The notes: a model not told the origin generated them from the sequence alone. DNA of 53,425 nt from Chloroflexota bacterium (GCA_026706455.1 JAPOYS010000150.1:1-53425); one strand, 5' to 3'; counted from the stretch's first letter, positions 32,604 to 42,235 are shown. Numbers and translations are program-made.

Positions 32604-34064
32604 ATGAAGGTATTGCTGGCGAGCGCTGAGGCGGCGCCTTTCGCCAAGGTTGGCGGCTTGGCGGATGTTGTTGGATCATTGCCAGCCGCCCTGGGCCGGT
32701 TGGGCGTCGACGCCCGCGTCGTCATTCCTGGTTACGGTTTCATCGACCACGTCGAACACCAGATTGAGCCGCTTTTCAGCTTCGACTTGCGCCATCGCCT
32801 GGGTGTCAACGAGGTCAAGGTATTTTGCTGTCGCCGTGACAATACCGCTTTCTATCTCTTACAGTCGCCGCCATACTTTGGCTCCGAAGGCGAGGTCTAC
32901 AGCCGCTGGGATTGGGATATGGAGCGCTTCATCTATTTCAATCAAGCGCTAATGGCTTTCATTGCCCAGCTGAATTCGCAGACCGGATGGTTGCCGGATG
33001 TCCTGCACGCGAATGACTGGCATACCAGCCTGCTCCCATTTCTGATTCGCGATCATGGCGATGATGACAGCTGGGGGCGCCTGGCGGCCGTCATCAGCAT
33101 TCACAATATCGCCTACCAAGGCAAAGACGCGGGCGGTTTCTTATGGCAGGCGGGGATGCACGGACGGCACGATCCCGACCTGCTCGAACTAGGACTGACC
33201 GACAATCTGCTCGGCATTGGCATCGCCTACAGCGATATGGTCTCCACGGTTAGCCCGCGCTATGCCGAGGAGATAAAATACGGCTACACCGGCTACGAGT
33301 TGGCGCCGCTGATCGCGCGACGGGCGGACCGGTTGCGCGGCATACTCAACGGCTTGGATGTCGCGAGCTGGGATCCGGCCGGCGACCCCAATCTCGTTGT
33401 CAACTTTAGCGCCGAGGACTTTGAACGCAAGCGCCCGCACAATAAGCGATATCTGCAGTCCTTTTCGCGTTTGCCGGTAGACGTCGATATCCCTCTGGTG
33501 GGAATCGTGAGCCGGCTTGCCGCGCAGAAGGGCTTCGATCTAGCGCTACCCGCTTTGCGAAACATTCTGGCGCGGCGGGACCTGCAGGTGGTCGTCCTGG
33601 GCGCTGGCGAGCCCGATCTGGAGTACGCCTTCTGGCGGCTGGACCAAGACTTCGGCGACAAAGCAAGCGCCTTTCTCCAATTCGAAGGCGCGCTGGCGCA
33701 GCAAATCTACGCCGGCTGTGATATCTTTTTGATGCCGAGCCACTTTGAACCCTGCGGCATGGGTCAGATGATGGCGATGCGATACGGCGCGCTGCCGCTC
33801 GTGCGCGAGACCGGCGGGCTGGCCGACACCGTTGAAAACTACGACGACGGGGAAGCCGATGCGGGAACGGGCTTCGTCTTTCAATGGCAAGAGAGGGAGG
33901 CGGTGGAAGGCACGCTGAACTGGGCGCTGGACGTCTATGAGGAGAAGCCTGCTGCTTGGCGGCGCATGCAAGGGCGCGCCATGCGCAGGGACTTCAGTTG
34001 GACAAACAGCGCCGGCGACTACATAGAGTTGTATGAGCAAGCCTGCGCCAACTTGCGCGCGTGA
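32604..34064 (+). CDS. glgA: Glycogen synthase (ADP-glucose type, GT5)
   Basis: Transfers glucose from ADP-glucose to the non-reducing end of glycogen. Of 486 residues, the N-terminal KVGGLADVVGSLP (14-26) is the ADP-glucose loop. HANDWHTSLLPF and ISIHNIAYQG are conserved acceptor-site segments, and the C-terminal FEPCGMGQMMAMRYG with the catalytic Glu binds the nucleotide sugar. Length and order fit bacterial GlgA. The gene precedes glgC by about 80 bases and forms the start of the glycogen block. Confidence 0.96.
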   Translation: MKVLLASAEAAPFAKVGGLADVVGSLPAALGRLGVDARVVIPGYGFIDHVEHQIEPLFSFDLRHRLGVNEVKVFCCRRDNTAFYLLQSPPYFGSEGEVYSRWDWDMERFIYFNQALMAFIAQLNSQTGWLPDVLHANDWHTSLLPFLIRDHGDDDSWGRLAAVISIHNIAYQGKDAGGFLWQAGMHGRHDPDLLELGLTDNLLGIGIAYSDMVSTVSPRYAEEIKYGYTGYELAPLIARRADRLRGILNGLDVASWDPAGDPNLVVNFSAEDFERKRPHNKRYLQSFSRLPVDVDIPLVGIVSRLAAQKGFDLALPALRNILARRDLQVVVLGAGEPDLEYAFWRLDQDFGDKASAFLQFEGALAQQIYAGCDIFLMPSHFEPCGMGQMMAMRYGALPLVRETGGLADTVENYDDGEADAGTGFVFQWQEREAVEGTLNWALDVYEEKPAAWRRMQGRAMRRDFSWTNSAGDYIELYEQACANLRA

Positions 34065-34145
34065 TGACAGATTCGCTTGGAATGAAAGTGAATCGCGCCG
34101 GATCATATCGACCGGTTGAGAGTCGCCAAACAACTTCAGGAGTGG

Positions 34146-35417
34146 ATGGTGAAGATTAAGGCAGTGATCCTGGCGGGCGGGAAGGGCACGCGCTTGGGCG
34201 TCCTCACGATCAAGCGCGCCAAACCAGCGGTGCCCTTCGGCGGGAAGTATCGAATTATTGACTTCGCCCTGAGCAACTGCGTCAACTCAAACGTGTTTGA
34301 TGTACTGGTGCTGACGCAATACCGTCCGCACAGCCTGAACGATCACATCGGCAAGGGGCGTCCCTGGGATCTGGATCGGTCCTTCACCGGCGGCGTGCGC
34401 ATGCTGCAGCCTTATCAGGGCAGCTTCGATACTGACTGGTACGCGGGCACGGCCGACGCGGTGACGCAGAATCTCAACTTTGTGCGGCAGGGGCGTCCCG
34501 AGTATGTGCTCATCCTCTCCGGCGATCATATCTACGAGATGGATTACGACATGCTGGTGCAGTATCATCGCGATAAGGGCGCGGCCGCGACCGTCTGCAC
34601 GATTCGCGTCCCCTTGGATGAGGCGAGCCGCTTCGGCATCGTCGATTGCGACAGCGATTTTCGCGTCACCGGATTTGTCGAGAAGCCAGCGACCCCGCCC
34701 GGCAACCTCGCCAATATGGGGGTCTATGTCTTCGACTATGATGTGCTGGAGCGCGTGCTGCAAGCCGACCATGTTGATCCGGAGTCGGAGCATGACTTTG
34801 GCAAGAACATTCTGCCGAAGATGGTCGCGGACAGCATGGATGTCTTCGCCTATCCTTACGGTGGTTATTGGATCGATGTTGGCACGGTCGACGCTTACTG
34901 GGAAGCCCACATGGACCTTCTCTCAAGCCCGCCGTCCTTGAACCTGAACGATCGCACCTGGGTGATCCATACCCGCAGCGAGGAGCGCCCGCCGGTGCGC
35001 ATCGGCGCCGACGCCAAAATCGTCGACAGCATGATCACCGACGGCTCGGTGATCGGCGCCGGCGCGATCATAGAACGCTCGATCCTGTCGCCAGGCGTAT
35101 TCATCGGTCCGGGCGCGATCATACGCGAATCGGTGATATTGAATGACGCGTATATCGAAACGGGCGCGCGCGTTGAAAGAGCGCTGGTGGACAAAATCGC
35201 CGTCATCGGCAAAGACGCCCGCGTCGGCTCTTGGCAAGACATGGGCGATCTCAAAATCACCAGCATCGGCAAGAACACGCGCGTGCCGCCGGCTTTCACG
35301 ATCGGCGAGGGCACGGTGGTCGGCTCTGATTGCACCCATGACAGTTTCGCTCGTTTCAGCGATGGGGTGGCGCCGGCCGGCAGCGACATCGAATTCCTGT
35401 CGCGGGTGGGGCGATAA
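34146..35417 (+). CDS. glgC: Glucose-1-phosphate adenylyltransferase (ADP-glucose pyrophosphorylase)
   Basis: Makes ADP-glucose, the first committed step of glycogen synthesis. The nucleotidyltransferase motif is [12 protein letters not shown], and [11 protein letters not shown] and [15 protein letters not shown] are conserved. The C-terminal left-handed beta-helix (about 290-423, [19 protein letters not shown]) is regulatory in the family. A TTG at 34116 would extend it by ten residues; ATG 34146 is preferred, following AGGAG closely (a GTG three bases later is also possible). Paired with glgA. Confidence 0.96.
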   Translation: MVKIKAVILAGGKGTRLGVLTIKRAKPAVPFGGKYRIIDFALSNCVNSNVFDVLVLTQYRPHSLNDHIGKGRPWDLDRSFTGGVRMLQPYQGSFDTDWYAGTADAVTQNLNFVRQGRPEYVLILSGDHIYEMDYDMLVQYHRDKGAAATVCTIRVPLDEASRFGIVDCDSDFRVTGFVEKPATPPGNLANMGVYVFDYDVLERVLQADHVDPESEHDFGKNILPKMVADSMDVFAYPYGGYWIDVGTVDAYWEAHMDLLSSPPSLNLNDRTWVIHTRSEERPPVRIGADAKIVDSMITDGSVIGAGAIIERSILSPGVFIGPGAIIRESVILNDAYIETGARVERALVDKIAVIGKDARVGSWQDMGDLKITSIGKNTRVPPAFTIGEGTVVGSDCTHDSFARFSDGVAPAGSDIEFLSRVGR

Positions 35418-35506
35418 AGCCGAGCGCCTCGTCGGTCGCGATACGGGCGGCTGCGGCAGTACATGCAAATAGCAACTATTGACAGTTCAAGACGAAAGGC
35501 ATGGCG

Positions 35507-36286
35507 ATGAGCAAGATAAAAGTGGGCGTGCAACTGCATCCGCAGAGAGTTAGCTACGCCGCCTACGCCGAAGCAGTCAAGGCGGTGGAAGCGCTCGGCG
35601 TCGATTCCATCTGGAATTGGGATCACTTCTTCCCGCTGTATGGCGAGGGCGAGGGCGAACACTTTGAAGGCTGGACGCTGTTGACAGCCATCGCCACCTT
35701 GACGTCCAGAGCGGAAATCGGCACCCTGGTCACCTGCAACAGCTATCGCAATCCGGCGCTGCTGACGCAGATGGCCAATACCGTCGATCATATCAGCGGC
35801 GGCCGTCTGATCCTCGGCATTGGCGCGGGCTGGTTCGAGAAAGATTATGTCGAGTTCGGTTATGAATTTGGCACGGCTGGCAGTCGACTGCGGGATTTGG
35901 GCGCGGCGCTGCCCATCATCAAGGAACGCATGGGGGTGGAACTGCCCCCGCCCGTACGCAATCCAATTCCCATCATGATCGGCGGCGGCGGCGAAAAAGT
36001 CACGCTCAAACTCACCGCGCTGCACGCCGACTCATGGAATGGCTTCGGACCGCCCGAAACCTGGGCGCGTAAAAGTCGCATTCTGGACGATTGGTGCGGG
36101 GAAGTGGGACGCGACCCGGCGGAGATTGAGCGCACGGTTTCGCTCGTCCGTGAAGATGACATTCCCGGCGAGTTGGATGCCTACCGTGAAGCCGGCTGCA
36201 CGCACTTCATCATGATGACCGAGGCGCCGCCCAACTATGAACGGGTCAAAGCCCTGGTCGGCTGGCGCGACAGCGTCAATAATTGA
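35507..36286 (+). CDS. F420-dependent LLM-class oxidoreductase
   Basis: A 259-residue luciferase-like monooxygenase-family protein. KVGVQLHPQRV opens the barrel, SIWNWDHFFPL provides the cofactor-contact region and LGIGAGWFEKDY is the hallmark (GxGxG[WY]). PIMIGGGGEKVTLKLTALHADSWN is the C-terminal cofactor-binding block. Its length and motifs fit the short F420-type LLM group; substrate unknown. ATG 35507 is favoured by AAAGG seven bases upstream over the ATG six bases earlier. It ends at a strong terminator. Confidence 0.88.
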   Translation: MSKIKVGVQLHPQRVSYAAYAEAVKAVEALGVDSIWNWDHFFPLYGEGEGEHFEGWTLLTAIATLTSRAEIGTLVTCNSYRNPALLTQMANTVDHISGGRLILGIGAGWFEKDYVEFGYEFGTAGSRLRDLGAALPIIKERMGVELPPPVRNPIPIMIGGGGEKVTLKLTALHADSWNGFGPPETWARKSRILDDWCGEVGRDPAEIERTVSLVREDDIPGELDAYREAGCTHFIMMTEAPPNYERVKALVGWRDSVNN

Positions 36287-36292
36287 GGTATG

Positions 36293-36321
36293 AAACAGGT
36301 CTCAACCGATGAGACCTGTTT
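36293..36321. terminator. Bidirectional intrinsic terminator
   Basis: AAACAGGTCTCA (36293-36304) and TGAGACCTGTTT (36310-36321) form a perfect 12-bp stem with loop ACCGA. T-tracts flank both sides. It lies between the convergent LLM gene (stop 36286) and the CBM48 gene (stop 36322) and should serve both. Confidence 0.88.
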
Positions 36322-36615
36322 TCAAGTCGTGACGACGCAATTGTCGCTGCCAAAGGGGTTGGCGGTATAACTATCAGCTTCGGCTTCGTTGATCCACATC
36401 TGGCCATTCACCAGATAGCGATATTCGTGGCGAGAATTCGCCTCGAACCGCTTGATCGCCATGAAGCGCCCGTCCTTGAGCCGCCGCATGGGATGCGCGT
36501 TTTCGTCCCAGTCATCAAAGCTGCCGACTAAGTTCACCGATTCGGCTTCCGGCATCGCCTCTGTATAGAAGCAGACTTGAACGGTATCGTCTGTGCGCTG
36601 CGTCTTCGTTACCAT
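36322..36615 (-). CDS. Stand-alone CBM48 (AMPK/isoamylase N-terminal) glycogen-binding protein, copy 2
   Basis: A 97-residue protein that is almost entirely one CBM48-type beta-sandwich. VQVCFYTEAMPEAESVNLVG leads to GSFDDWDENAHPM, LKDGRFMAIKRFE, HEYRYLVNGQMWINEAEADSY and a terminal NPFGSDNCVV. These are the glycogen-binding signatures in AMPK beta and GlgB N-domains. No catalytic domain follows. ATG 36615 is two bases after the stop of its paralogue. Likely targets partner enzymes to, or caps, glycogen; inference. Confidence 0.87.
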   Translation of the reverse strand: MVTKTQRTDDTVQVCFYTEAMPEAESVNLVGSFDDWDENAHPMRRLKDGRFMAIKRFEANSRHEYRYLVNGQMWINEAEADSYTANPFGSDNCVVTT

Positions 36616-36617
36616 CG

Positions 36618-36914
36618 CTAGACCTCTACAACTGAGTTGTCTCCACTGAATGGATTGGGGACGTATTGATCGGCCGCCCAATCATTGCGCCAATCGCTTC
36701 CGTCGATCAGATAACGGAACTGATAGCTGCTGTCTTTGGCCAGGCGGACAGTCGCCTTGAAGCGCCCGTCCTTAAGCGCTTGCATGGGCGTGGCCTTTTC
36801 GCTCCATTCGTTAAAGTCCCCAACCAGCGCCGCCCTCTCAGCCCCAAGCTCTGGCGCGGTGTAGAAGGTTACTTTGCAGATGTCCTTGCTTTTCAGGTAC
36901 TGTTTCTTCAGCAT
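36618..36914 (-). CDS. Stand-alone CBM48 glycogen-binding protein, copy 1
   Basis: A 98-residue paralogue of the next gene. CKVTFYTAPELGAERAALVG, then GDFNEWSEKATPM, LKDGRFKATVRL, YQFRYLIDGSDWRNDWAADQY and NPFSGDNSVV align one to one. ATG 36914 is preferred over an upstream TTG/ATG extension because GAGAGG precedes it. The two copies form a compact operon, which ends at a bidirectional terminator, and sit between glgC/LLM and the phosphorylase gene. Confidence 0.87.
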   Translation of the reverse strand: MLKKQYLKSKDICKVTFYTAPELGAERAALVGDFNEWSEKATPMQALKDGRFKATVRLAKDSSYQFRYLIDGSDWRNDWAADQYVPNPFSGDNSVVEV

Positions 36915-37225
36915 TGTCCTCTCCATGTGTTGAGCAATCAACCAGTATAAAGCAACGACAAGCCTATCTTATCATAAGTAAGGGTCGGATTGTAGCGTAA
37001 TGCCCTCTTTCGCCAATGATGTCGCGGCGCCGCTTGTCTGAATATCACAGTCTATGCCAGCCGATCAATGCGGTACCGAGCCACGCGGGCGCGCATTGTA
37101 TCGAATGGAGGCGGAACGCAGATTTGCGCGCCGTCAAATAATCGAGGTGGATTCAATATGATATATCGATAGAATAAGCGACTTGCAAACGCGATCCAAG
37201 AGTCGTCTGAATGGGAGCCGACATT
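36915..37225. other. Divergent intergenic region (311 bases)
   Basis: Between the CBM48 pair (minus) and glucan phosphorylase (plus). TATACT (minus strand, 36949-36944) may be the -10 of the CBM48 operon. The palindrome CTTATCATAAG lies at 36969-36979. AT-rich sequence with TATGAT and TAGAAT near 37157-37175 may include the phosphorylase promoter. I see no gene. Confidence 0.45.
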
Positions 37226-39793
37226 ATGGTACAACCGGTCGCCCGGGTTAACGTAGCGCCGAAGCTGCCGCCCCAGTTGGGACGCCTGCATGAACTGACC
37301 TATAACCTCCGCTGGTCCTGGGACCACGAGACCATCGCCTTGTTTCGCCGCCTCGATCCCGATCTCTGGGAGGAGACCGGGCACAACCCCGAGTGGATGC
37401 TGGGCAGAATGAGCCAGGCGCGGCTGAACGCCCTCGCGCGCGAACCATCCTTCATGGCGCATTACGCCCGCGTTTGCCGCTCCTTCGACGAATACATGCG
37501 CGCCGATCAGACCTGGTTCGCCGGGCAATTCGGTCATCTGGAACGGCAGCCGGTCATCGCGTACTTTTCGATGGAGTTTGGTTTGACCGAGTGCTTGCAG
37601 AATTACTCCGGCGGCTTGGGCGTGCTCAGCGGCGATCATCTGAAGAGCGCCAGCGATCTTGGCATCCCCTTGGTCGGGGTCGGCATTCTCTATCAAGAAG
37701 GTTACTTCCAGCAATATCTGAACGCGGACGGCTTTCAGCAAGAGTCCTATCCGATCAACGATTATGTCAACCAGCCGGTCAAGCTAGAGACCGGCGCGGC
37801 TGGCCAGCCTATCAAGATATCGATTCCCCTGCCGGGGCGCGCGCTCTTCGCGCAGATCTGGAAGGTGCAAGTCGGGCGCGCAGCCATTTATCTGCTGGAC
37901 ACGAATATCGACGAGAATTCCTTGGCGGAAGATCGCAACCTGACCGATCGGCTCTACGGCGGCGACCGGCGCACGCGAATTCGGCAAGAGATACTGATGG
38001 GCATCGGCGGCGTACGGCTGCTGCGCGCTCTGGGCATCGGGGCGGACGTATTTCACATGAATGAAGGGCATTCGGCTTTTCTGCTGCTGGAGCGCATCCG
38101 CAATTATATGCGCGATTGCGGGCTCTCGTTTGAGCAAGCCAAAGCTGTGACGGCGGCGAGTAGCGTATTCACCGTGCATACGCCGGTTCCAGCGGGCCAG
38201 GAGCGCTTTGGCTTTGACCTCATCGACGAGCATTTCACAGAATTGATGGATGAATTGGGCTTGTCGCGCGATCAATTCATTGATCTGGGACGCGAGAATA
38301 TGGGGCATTACGAACTATTCTCGATGTCAGTCATGGCGCTGAATCTGTCTGCGGGCGCGAACGGCGTCTCGCAGCTGCACGGCGCGGTCTCGCGCGAGAT
38401 GTGGCAATGGGTTTATCCCCATGTACCCGTGCACGAGGCGCCCATCCGCGCCATCACCAACGGCGTGCACGTCCAGACTTGGGTCAGCCAGGAGATGGCG
38501 CAGCTATTCGATCGCTATCTGGACCCGGGCTGGCGTTCGGAAGAATCGCGCGCTGAAGTCTGGGCGGGTGTGGCCAGCATCCCTGACGCCGAGCTCTGGC
38601 GGACGCATGTGCGGCGGCGCGAACGGCTGGTCGCCTTCGCGCGCGATCGCCTGCGCGAGCAGCTCCAGCGCCGCGGCGTCTCGCAGACGGAAATCGAAGA
38701 GGCGGACGATGTGCTGAATCCGGACGCGCTCACGATCGGATTCGCCCGGCGCTTCGCCACCTACAAACGCGCCACCTTGATATTCCGCGATTTGGGGCGC
38801 CTGCGCAAGCTGGTGACGGATGCCGACCGCCCGGTCCAGTTCATCTTCGCTGGCAAGGCGCATCCGCACGATAACGAAGGCAAGGAGCTGATCCGCACGA
38901 TCGTGAATGTGGCGCGTGATTCCGGCTTCCGCAATTCGATAGTCTTCCTGGAAAACTACGATATGAACGTCGCCCGCTACATGGCGCAGGGCGTCGATGT
39001 TTGGCTGAACAATCCGCGCCGCCCGAAAGAAGCCAGCGGAACCAGCGGCATGAAAGTCATCTACAACGGCGGCTTGAACTGCAGCATTCCCGATGGCTGG
39101 TGGGCGGAGGCTTATCGCGGCGATATCGGCTGGTCAATCGGTCATGGCGAAGAGTACCCGGAAGAAGCCTGGGCGCATCAGGATTACGTCGAGAGCCAGG
39201 CGCTCTACAATCTGCTGGAACAGGATATCGTGCCGCTGTTTTACCGGCAGGCGCGCGACGGCTTGCCGCGCGAATGGATCCGCCGCGTCAAGCGCAGCAT
39301 GCGAGACTTGGCGCCAAGGTTCAATACGCATCGCATGGTGCAGCAATACACCGAAGAATTTTACCTGCCGCGCTTCTTGGTCAGCCAACGAATGAGCGAG
39401 TCAGACTTCGCGGGCGCGGCCGCTTTTGTCGATTGGCGGCGCCAACTTGACCAGGCTTGGCATGAGGTCGCGGTGCTGGATGTCGACATTCGCGACGGCG
39501 ATGTCGAAATTGGCAGCTGCGCGACTATCCATGCCCGCGTGGCGCTCGGGCAGTTGCGCCCTTGTGATGTGAAGGCGCAGCTCTATTACGGCATGCTGGA
39601 CAGCGCCGGCAACATACGCGAGGGTGAAGCGGTGGACATGCGCATCGAGTCTGAAAATGGCAATGGCGTGTATGCCTACGCCGCCGATCACGTCTATCTC
39701 AAGACGGGCCACGTCGGCTTTTCCGTGCGCGTCCTGCCTTATCACGAATATCTGCATTCATCGATCGTGCCGCATAGAATCGTCTGGGCGTGA
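37226..39793 (+). CDS. glgP: Alpha-glucan (glycogen/maltodextrin) phosphorylase, GlgP with DUF3417 domain
   Basis: Releases glucose-1-phosphate from glycogen or maltodextrins using PLP. Of 855 residues, about 10-115 form the DUF3417 N-domain typical of the short bacterial/archaeal GlgP group (LTYNLRWSWDHETIALFRRL). The core includes QNYSGGLGVLSGDHLKSASDLGIP, FHMNEGHSAFL and TVHTPVPAGQERF. PLP-lysine region is EASGTSGMKVIYNGGLNCSI (Lys in GMK). The C-terminal part (about 740-855) is a small beta domain. ATG 37226 has GGGAG at good distance; an ATG five codons upstream coincides with that site. Completes synthesis-degradation with glgA/glgC. Confidence 0.95.
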   Translation: MVQPVARVNVAPKLPPQLGRLHELTYNLRWSWDHETIALFRRLDPDLWEETGHNPEWMLGRMSQARLNALAREPSFMAHYARVCRSFDEYMRADQTWFAGQFGHLERQPVIAYFSMEFGLTECLQNYSGGLGVLSGDHLKSASDLGIPLVGVGILYQEGYFQQYLNADGFQQESYPINDYVNQPVKLETGAAGQPIKISIPLPGRALFAQIWKVQVGRAAIYLLDTNIDENSLAEDRNLTDRLYGGDRRTRIRQEILMGIGGVRLLRALGIGADVFHMNEGHSAFLLLERIRNYMRDCGLSFEQAKAVTAASSVFTVHTPVPAGQERFGFDLIDEHFTELMDELGLSRDQFIDLGRENMGHYELFSMSVMALNLSAGANGVSQLHGAVSREMWQWVYPHVPVHEAPIRAITNGVHVQTWVSQEMAQLFDRYLDPGWRSEESRAEVWAGVASIPDAELWRTHVRRRERLVAFARDRLREQLQRRGVSQTEIEEADDVLNPDALTIGFARRFATYKRATLIFRDLGRLRKLVTDADRPVQFIFAGKAHPHDNEGKELIRTIVNVARDSGFRNSIVFLENYDMNVARYMAQGVDVWLNNPRRPKEASGTSGMKVIYNGGLNCSIPDGWWAEAYRGDIGWSIGHGEEYPEEAWAHQDYVESQALYNLLEQDIVPLFYRQARDGLPREWIRRVKRSMRDLAPRFNTHRMVQQYTEEFYLPRFLVSQRMSESDFAGAAAFVDWRRQLDQAWHEVAVLDVDIRDGDVEIGSCATIHARVALGQLRPCDVKAQLYYGMLDSAGNIREGEAVDMRIESENGNGVYAYAADHVYLKTGHVGFSVRVLPYHEYLHSSIVPHRIVWA

Positions 39794-39839
39794 AGCGTGG
39801 ATCTTGGATGACGCAGAGAGGGCGAGCCGCCAACATTTC

Positions 39840-39911
39840 GTAGGGGCGAGGCGGTGACTCGCCCGAATATCTGACATGGTGAAAGCGGGTGACATGGTAT
39901 GTCGCCCCTAC
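39840..39911. repeat. Short inverted-repeat element, copy A (72 bp)
   Basis: GTAGGGGCGA (39840-39849) and its exact complement TCGCCCCTAC (39902-39911) bound a 72-bp segment. Internal hairpins form from GGGCGA with TCGCCC and from GGGTGAC with GTCGCCC, so it can fold as a cruciform. A second copy with the same ends lies at 44358-44433. Looks like a MITE/REP-like element; no transposase partner is in the window. Confidence 0.8.
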
Positions 39912-39942
39912 AATTGGCATTGGCGGACCAGCCTGCCGCGAA

Positions 39943-39971
39943 TTGACCGGGCGAACGGCCTGCGCTAGAAT
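39943..39971 (+). promoter_or_regulatory. Sigma-70-type promoter of miaB
   Basis: TTGACC (39943-39948), 17-base spacer, TAGAAT (39966-39971). The transcript would start about 15 bases before ATG 39993, a short leader. Confidence 0.75.
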
Positions 39972-39992
39972 GCGCCAATATGCGGCAAACAG

Positions 39993-41384
39993 ATGAAGAC
40001 GAAAGCCATGCAATACTACATTTGGACGCTGGGCTGTCAGATGAACGTGGCGGATTCGCAGTTGCTGGCCTCCGAGCTGGAGAAGTTGGGTCATCGCGCC
40101 GCCGCCCATGGCGATGATGCTGACATCATGGTTGTGAACACCTGCGTCGTGCGGCAGAGCGCCGAAGACAAGGGCTTGGGACGCTTGCAGCTCTTGAGCC
40201 AGATCAAGAAGGCGCAGCCGAACAAGGTGATCGGCGTGATGGGCTGTATGATCGGCGTGCGCGATCCGCTCTGGATGCGGCAGCGATTGCCCTACGTAGA
40301 TGTCTTCATGCCGCCTTCCGATCCAGGTCCGATGGTCGATTTCCTGCGCGGGCGCATGGCCGAGTCTGCGGCCCTGGCGCTGGAAGCGGACGCGCGATCG
40401 CGGCGAGACGCGCTGCAAGACGGCGACCTCGTTCTGCCCTTGCATGAGCGTGGTCATCTGGTCAGCGCCCATGTGCCGGTCGTCTACGGCTGTTCGCACG
40501 CCTGTGCCTTTTGCATCATCCCCTTCCGCCGGGGCCTGGAGCGCAGCCGGCGAGTCGGTGAAATCGTCGCCCATGTTCGCAGTTTGGCGCGGCAAGGCGT
40601 GAAAGAAGTGACGCTGCTCGGGCAGATCGTCGACCGCTACGGCGCCGACATCCCCGACGGGCCCGACTTGGCCGACCTGCTGCGCATCGTGCATGAAGCG
40701 GCCGAAGATGTTGGCATTGAACGCATTCGCTTCCTCACCAGCCATCCCAACTGGATGACGGACAAGCTGCTGAGGACGGTCGCCGAGCTGCCGCGCGTGA
40801 TGCCGCAAATCGAGGTGCCGATTCAAGCCGGCGACGATACCGTTTTGGCGCGGATGCGGCGCGGATACAATGCCGATCAATACCGCCGACTCGTGGGCAA
40901 AATCCGCGCGATCATCCCGCAGGTGGCGATTCATACCGACATCATCGTTGGCTTCCCCGGCGAGACGCGCGCGCAGTTCATGAAGACTTATGAGATCCTG
41001 GAAGAGTTGAAGCTCGACAAGGCGCATCTGGCTCGTTACAGCCCGCGTCCGCAAACCGTCAGCGCGCGGCGCATGCCAGACGACGTGCCGGATGAGGAGA
41101 AGCGCGCGCGCCACCGTATGCTGGAAGAATTGCAGGCGCGCGTCGTCGCCGATATCAACGCGCGGCACCTGGGGCAGGTGGTGGAGGTCTTGGTTGAAGA
41201 TCGCCACAAGAACCGCTGGCGCGCGCGCACGCCCCAGAACAAGTTGGTCTTCTTTGAAGCTGACGGCGATTGGAAAGGCAAGCTGGCGCAAGTCGAAGTC
41301 ACCTGGACCGGTCCCTGGAGCATGCAGGCGCGCTTGCCCTCGAAGCAAATGGAAAGCGATCCGCCGCTCGTCCTCGCTGTTTGA
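39993..41384 (+). CDS. miaB: tRNA-2-methylthio-N6-dimethylallyladenosine methylthiotransferase (MiaB-type)
   Basis: Radical-SAM methylthiotransferase that adds a methylthio group to i6A37 of tRNAs. The UPF0004 domain has Cys15 (TLGCQMNVADS), Cys51 (NTCVVR) and Cys85 (GVMGCM) for the auxiliary cluster. The radical-SAM cluster is CSHACAFC (Cys167, 171, 174). PGETRAQF and a C-terminal TRAM domain (about 370-440) complete it. The conserved LGQNVNSYG is changed to LGQIVDRYG, so assignment to MiaB rather than a relative is likely but not certain. The stop overlaps the ATG of the lipoprotein gene (TGATG). Confidence 0.9.
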   Translation: MKTKAMQYYIWTLGCQMNVADSQLLASELEKLGHRAAAHGDDADIMVVNTCVVRQSAEDKGLGRLQLLSQIKKAQPNKVIGVMGCMIGVRDPLWMRQRLPYVDVFMPPSDPGPMVDFLRGRMAESAALALEADARSRRDALQDGDLVLPLHERGHLVSAHVPVVYGCSHACAFCIIPFRRGLERSRRVGEIVAHVRSLARQGVKEVTLLGQIVDRYGADIPDGPDLADLLRIVHEAAEDVGIERIRFLTSHPNWMTDKLLRTVAELPRVMPQIEVPIQAGDDTVLARMRRGYNADQYRRLVGKIRAIIPQVAIHTDIIVGFPGETRAQFMKTYEILEELKLDKAHLARYSPRPQTVSARRMPDDVPDEEKRARHRMLEELQARVVADINARHLGQVVEVLVEDRHKNRWRARTPQNKLVFFEADGDWKGKLAQVEVTWTGPWSMQARLPSKQMESDPPLVLAV

Positions 41385-42115
41385 TGATATCGCGTTTTCA
41401 TCAGCCTCTATTGTTTCTCGGAAGATGCCTGCTCGCTGGCGGCATTTGTCTAGCCCTGGCTGGCTGCAATTTGCGCGAGCGTACGGCTGATTCGACCGCG
41501 GGCCAGTCCACCTCCGCGCCTTCGGGACCGCCTAGCATACAGATTGCGTCGCCGAACGACGGCGCCGAATACGTACTTGGCGACGAGATCCTGGTGGCGG
41601 TGCGCGCGGCCGACAGCGTCGGCGTCAATCGCGTGCAACTGTTTGTCGACGATCAGATCGTACGCACGGTCTCGTCGGAGTCGCTGCAAGGCGATCTGGA
41701 GTTGCAAGCCATTCTCAATTTTGTGCCGCAGCACGCCGATGTCGGCGTCGTCAATTTGCGCGCGGTGGCTTATCGCGGCCGCGTCGTCAGCCAGCCGGAC
41801 GAGATAACGGTGGTGGTGCGCGAATCCCATTCGCAGGTGATCGCGACCCCGATTCAACAGTCAAACGTGCCTTTCATTCCCAATGATGGTCTTTGCCGCG
41901 CCTTGGTCAACGTCGGTTTGAACTTCCGCACCGGACCGGGAACCAGCTTCCAGATCATTCATGTTCTCGCCAGCGGCACTCTGGCGCCGATCACGGGACG
42001 CAACAGCGCGCACAGCTGGTGGCGACTGAATGTCGCCGATCGTGTTGGCTGGGTCAGCGGCGACTTCACCACCGAATACGGCGATTGCAGCAAGACGCCG
42101 GTGGTCGCCAATTGA
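41384..42115 (+). CDS. SH3b-domain lipoprotein
   Basis: A 243-residue lipoprotein. The signal peptide ends in the lipobox ALAGC (Cys at about residue 28). An Ig-like beta domain (about 50-145, IQIASPNDGAEYVLGDEILV and VGVNRVQLFVDDQIVRTV) follows, then a bacterial SH3 domain (about 170-240, LNFRTGPGTSFQIIHVLASG and WWRLNVADRVGWVSGDF). It is likely at the cell surface, binding wall or protein ligands. ATG 41384 is chosen over a far upstream frame because it overlaps the miaB stop and gives the lipobox signal. Confidence 0.87.
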   Translation: MISRFHQPLLFLGRCLLAGGICLALAGCNLRERTADSTAGQSTSAPSGPPSIQIASPNDGAEYVLGDEILVAVRAADSVGVNRVQLFVDDQIVRTVSSESLQGDLELQAILNFVPQHADVGVVNLRAVAYRGRVVSQPDEITVVVRESHSQVIATPIQQSNVPFIPNDGLCRALVNVGLNFRTGPGTSFQIIHVLASGTLAPITGRNSAHSWWRLNVADRVGWVSGDFTTEYGDCSKTPVVAN

Positions 42116-42205
42116 CGCCGAACTGTCTGAAATTGGCGCGGCTTAGTTCATATCGGGAAGTTAGTCGACACGCTCCACTTCAGCCGCGCGAGACTCGCGT
42201 TTTCG

Positions 42206-42235
42206 TTCGCAGCGGCAAGACGGCTGTGCTAAAAT
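42206..42235 (+). promoter_or_regulatory. Candidate extended -10 promoter of the pseudo-receiver/TnpA-like fusion gene
   Basis: TTCGCA (42206-42211), 18-base spacer, TAAAAT (42230-42235) preceded by TGC. The leader to ATG 42276 is about 34 bases. Confidence 0.5.

Noticed and set aside
39699..41348. 549-codon minus-strand frame
   Set aside because: Antisense of miaB, which has all catalytic motifs on the plus strand.
21280..42162. Shared 12-mer ATCGGGAAGTTA at about 21280 and 42151
   Set aside because: Many 12-mers recur by chance in 53 kb and the flanks do not match.
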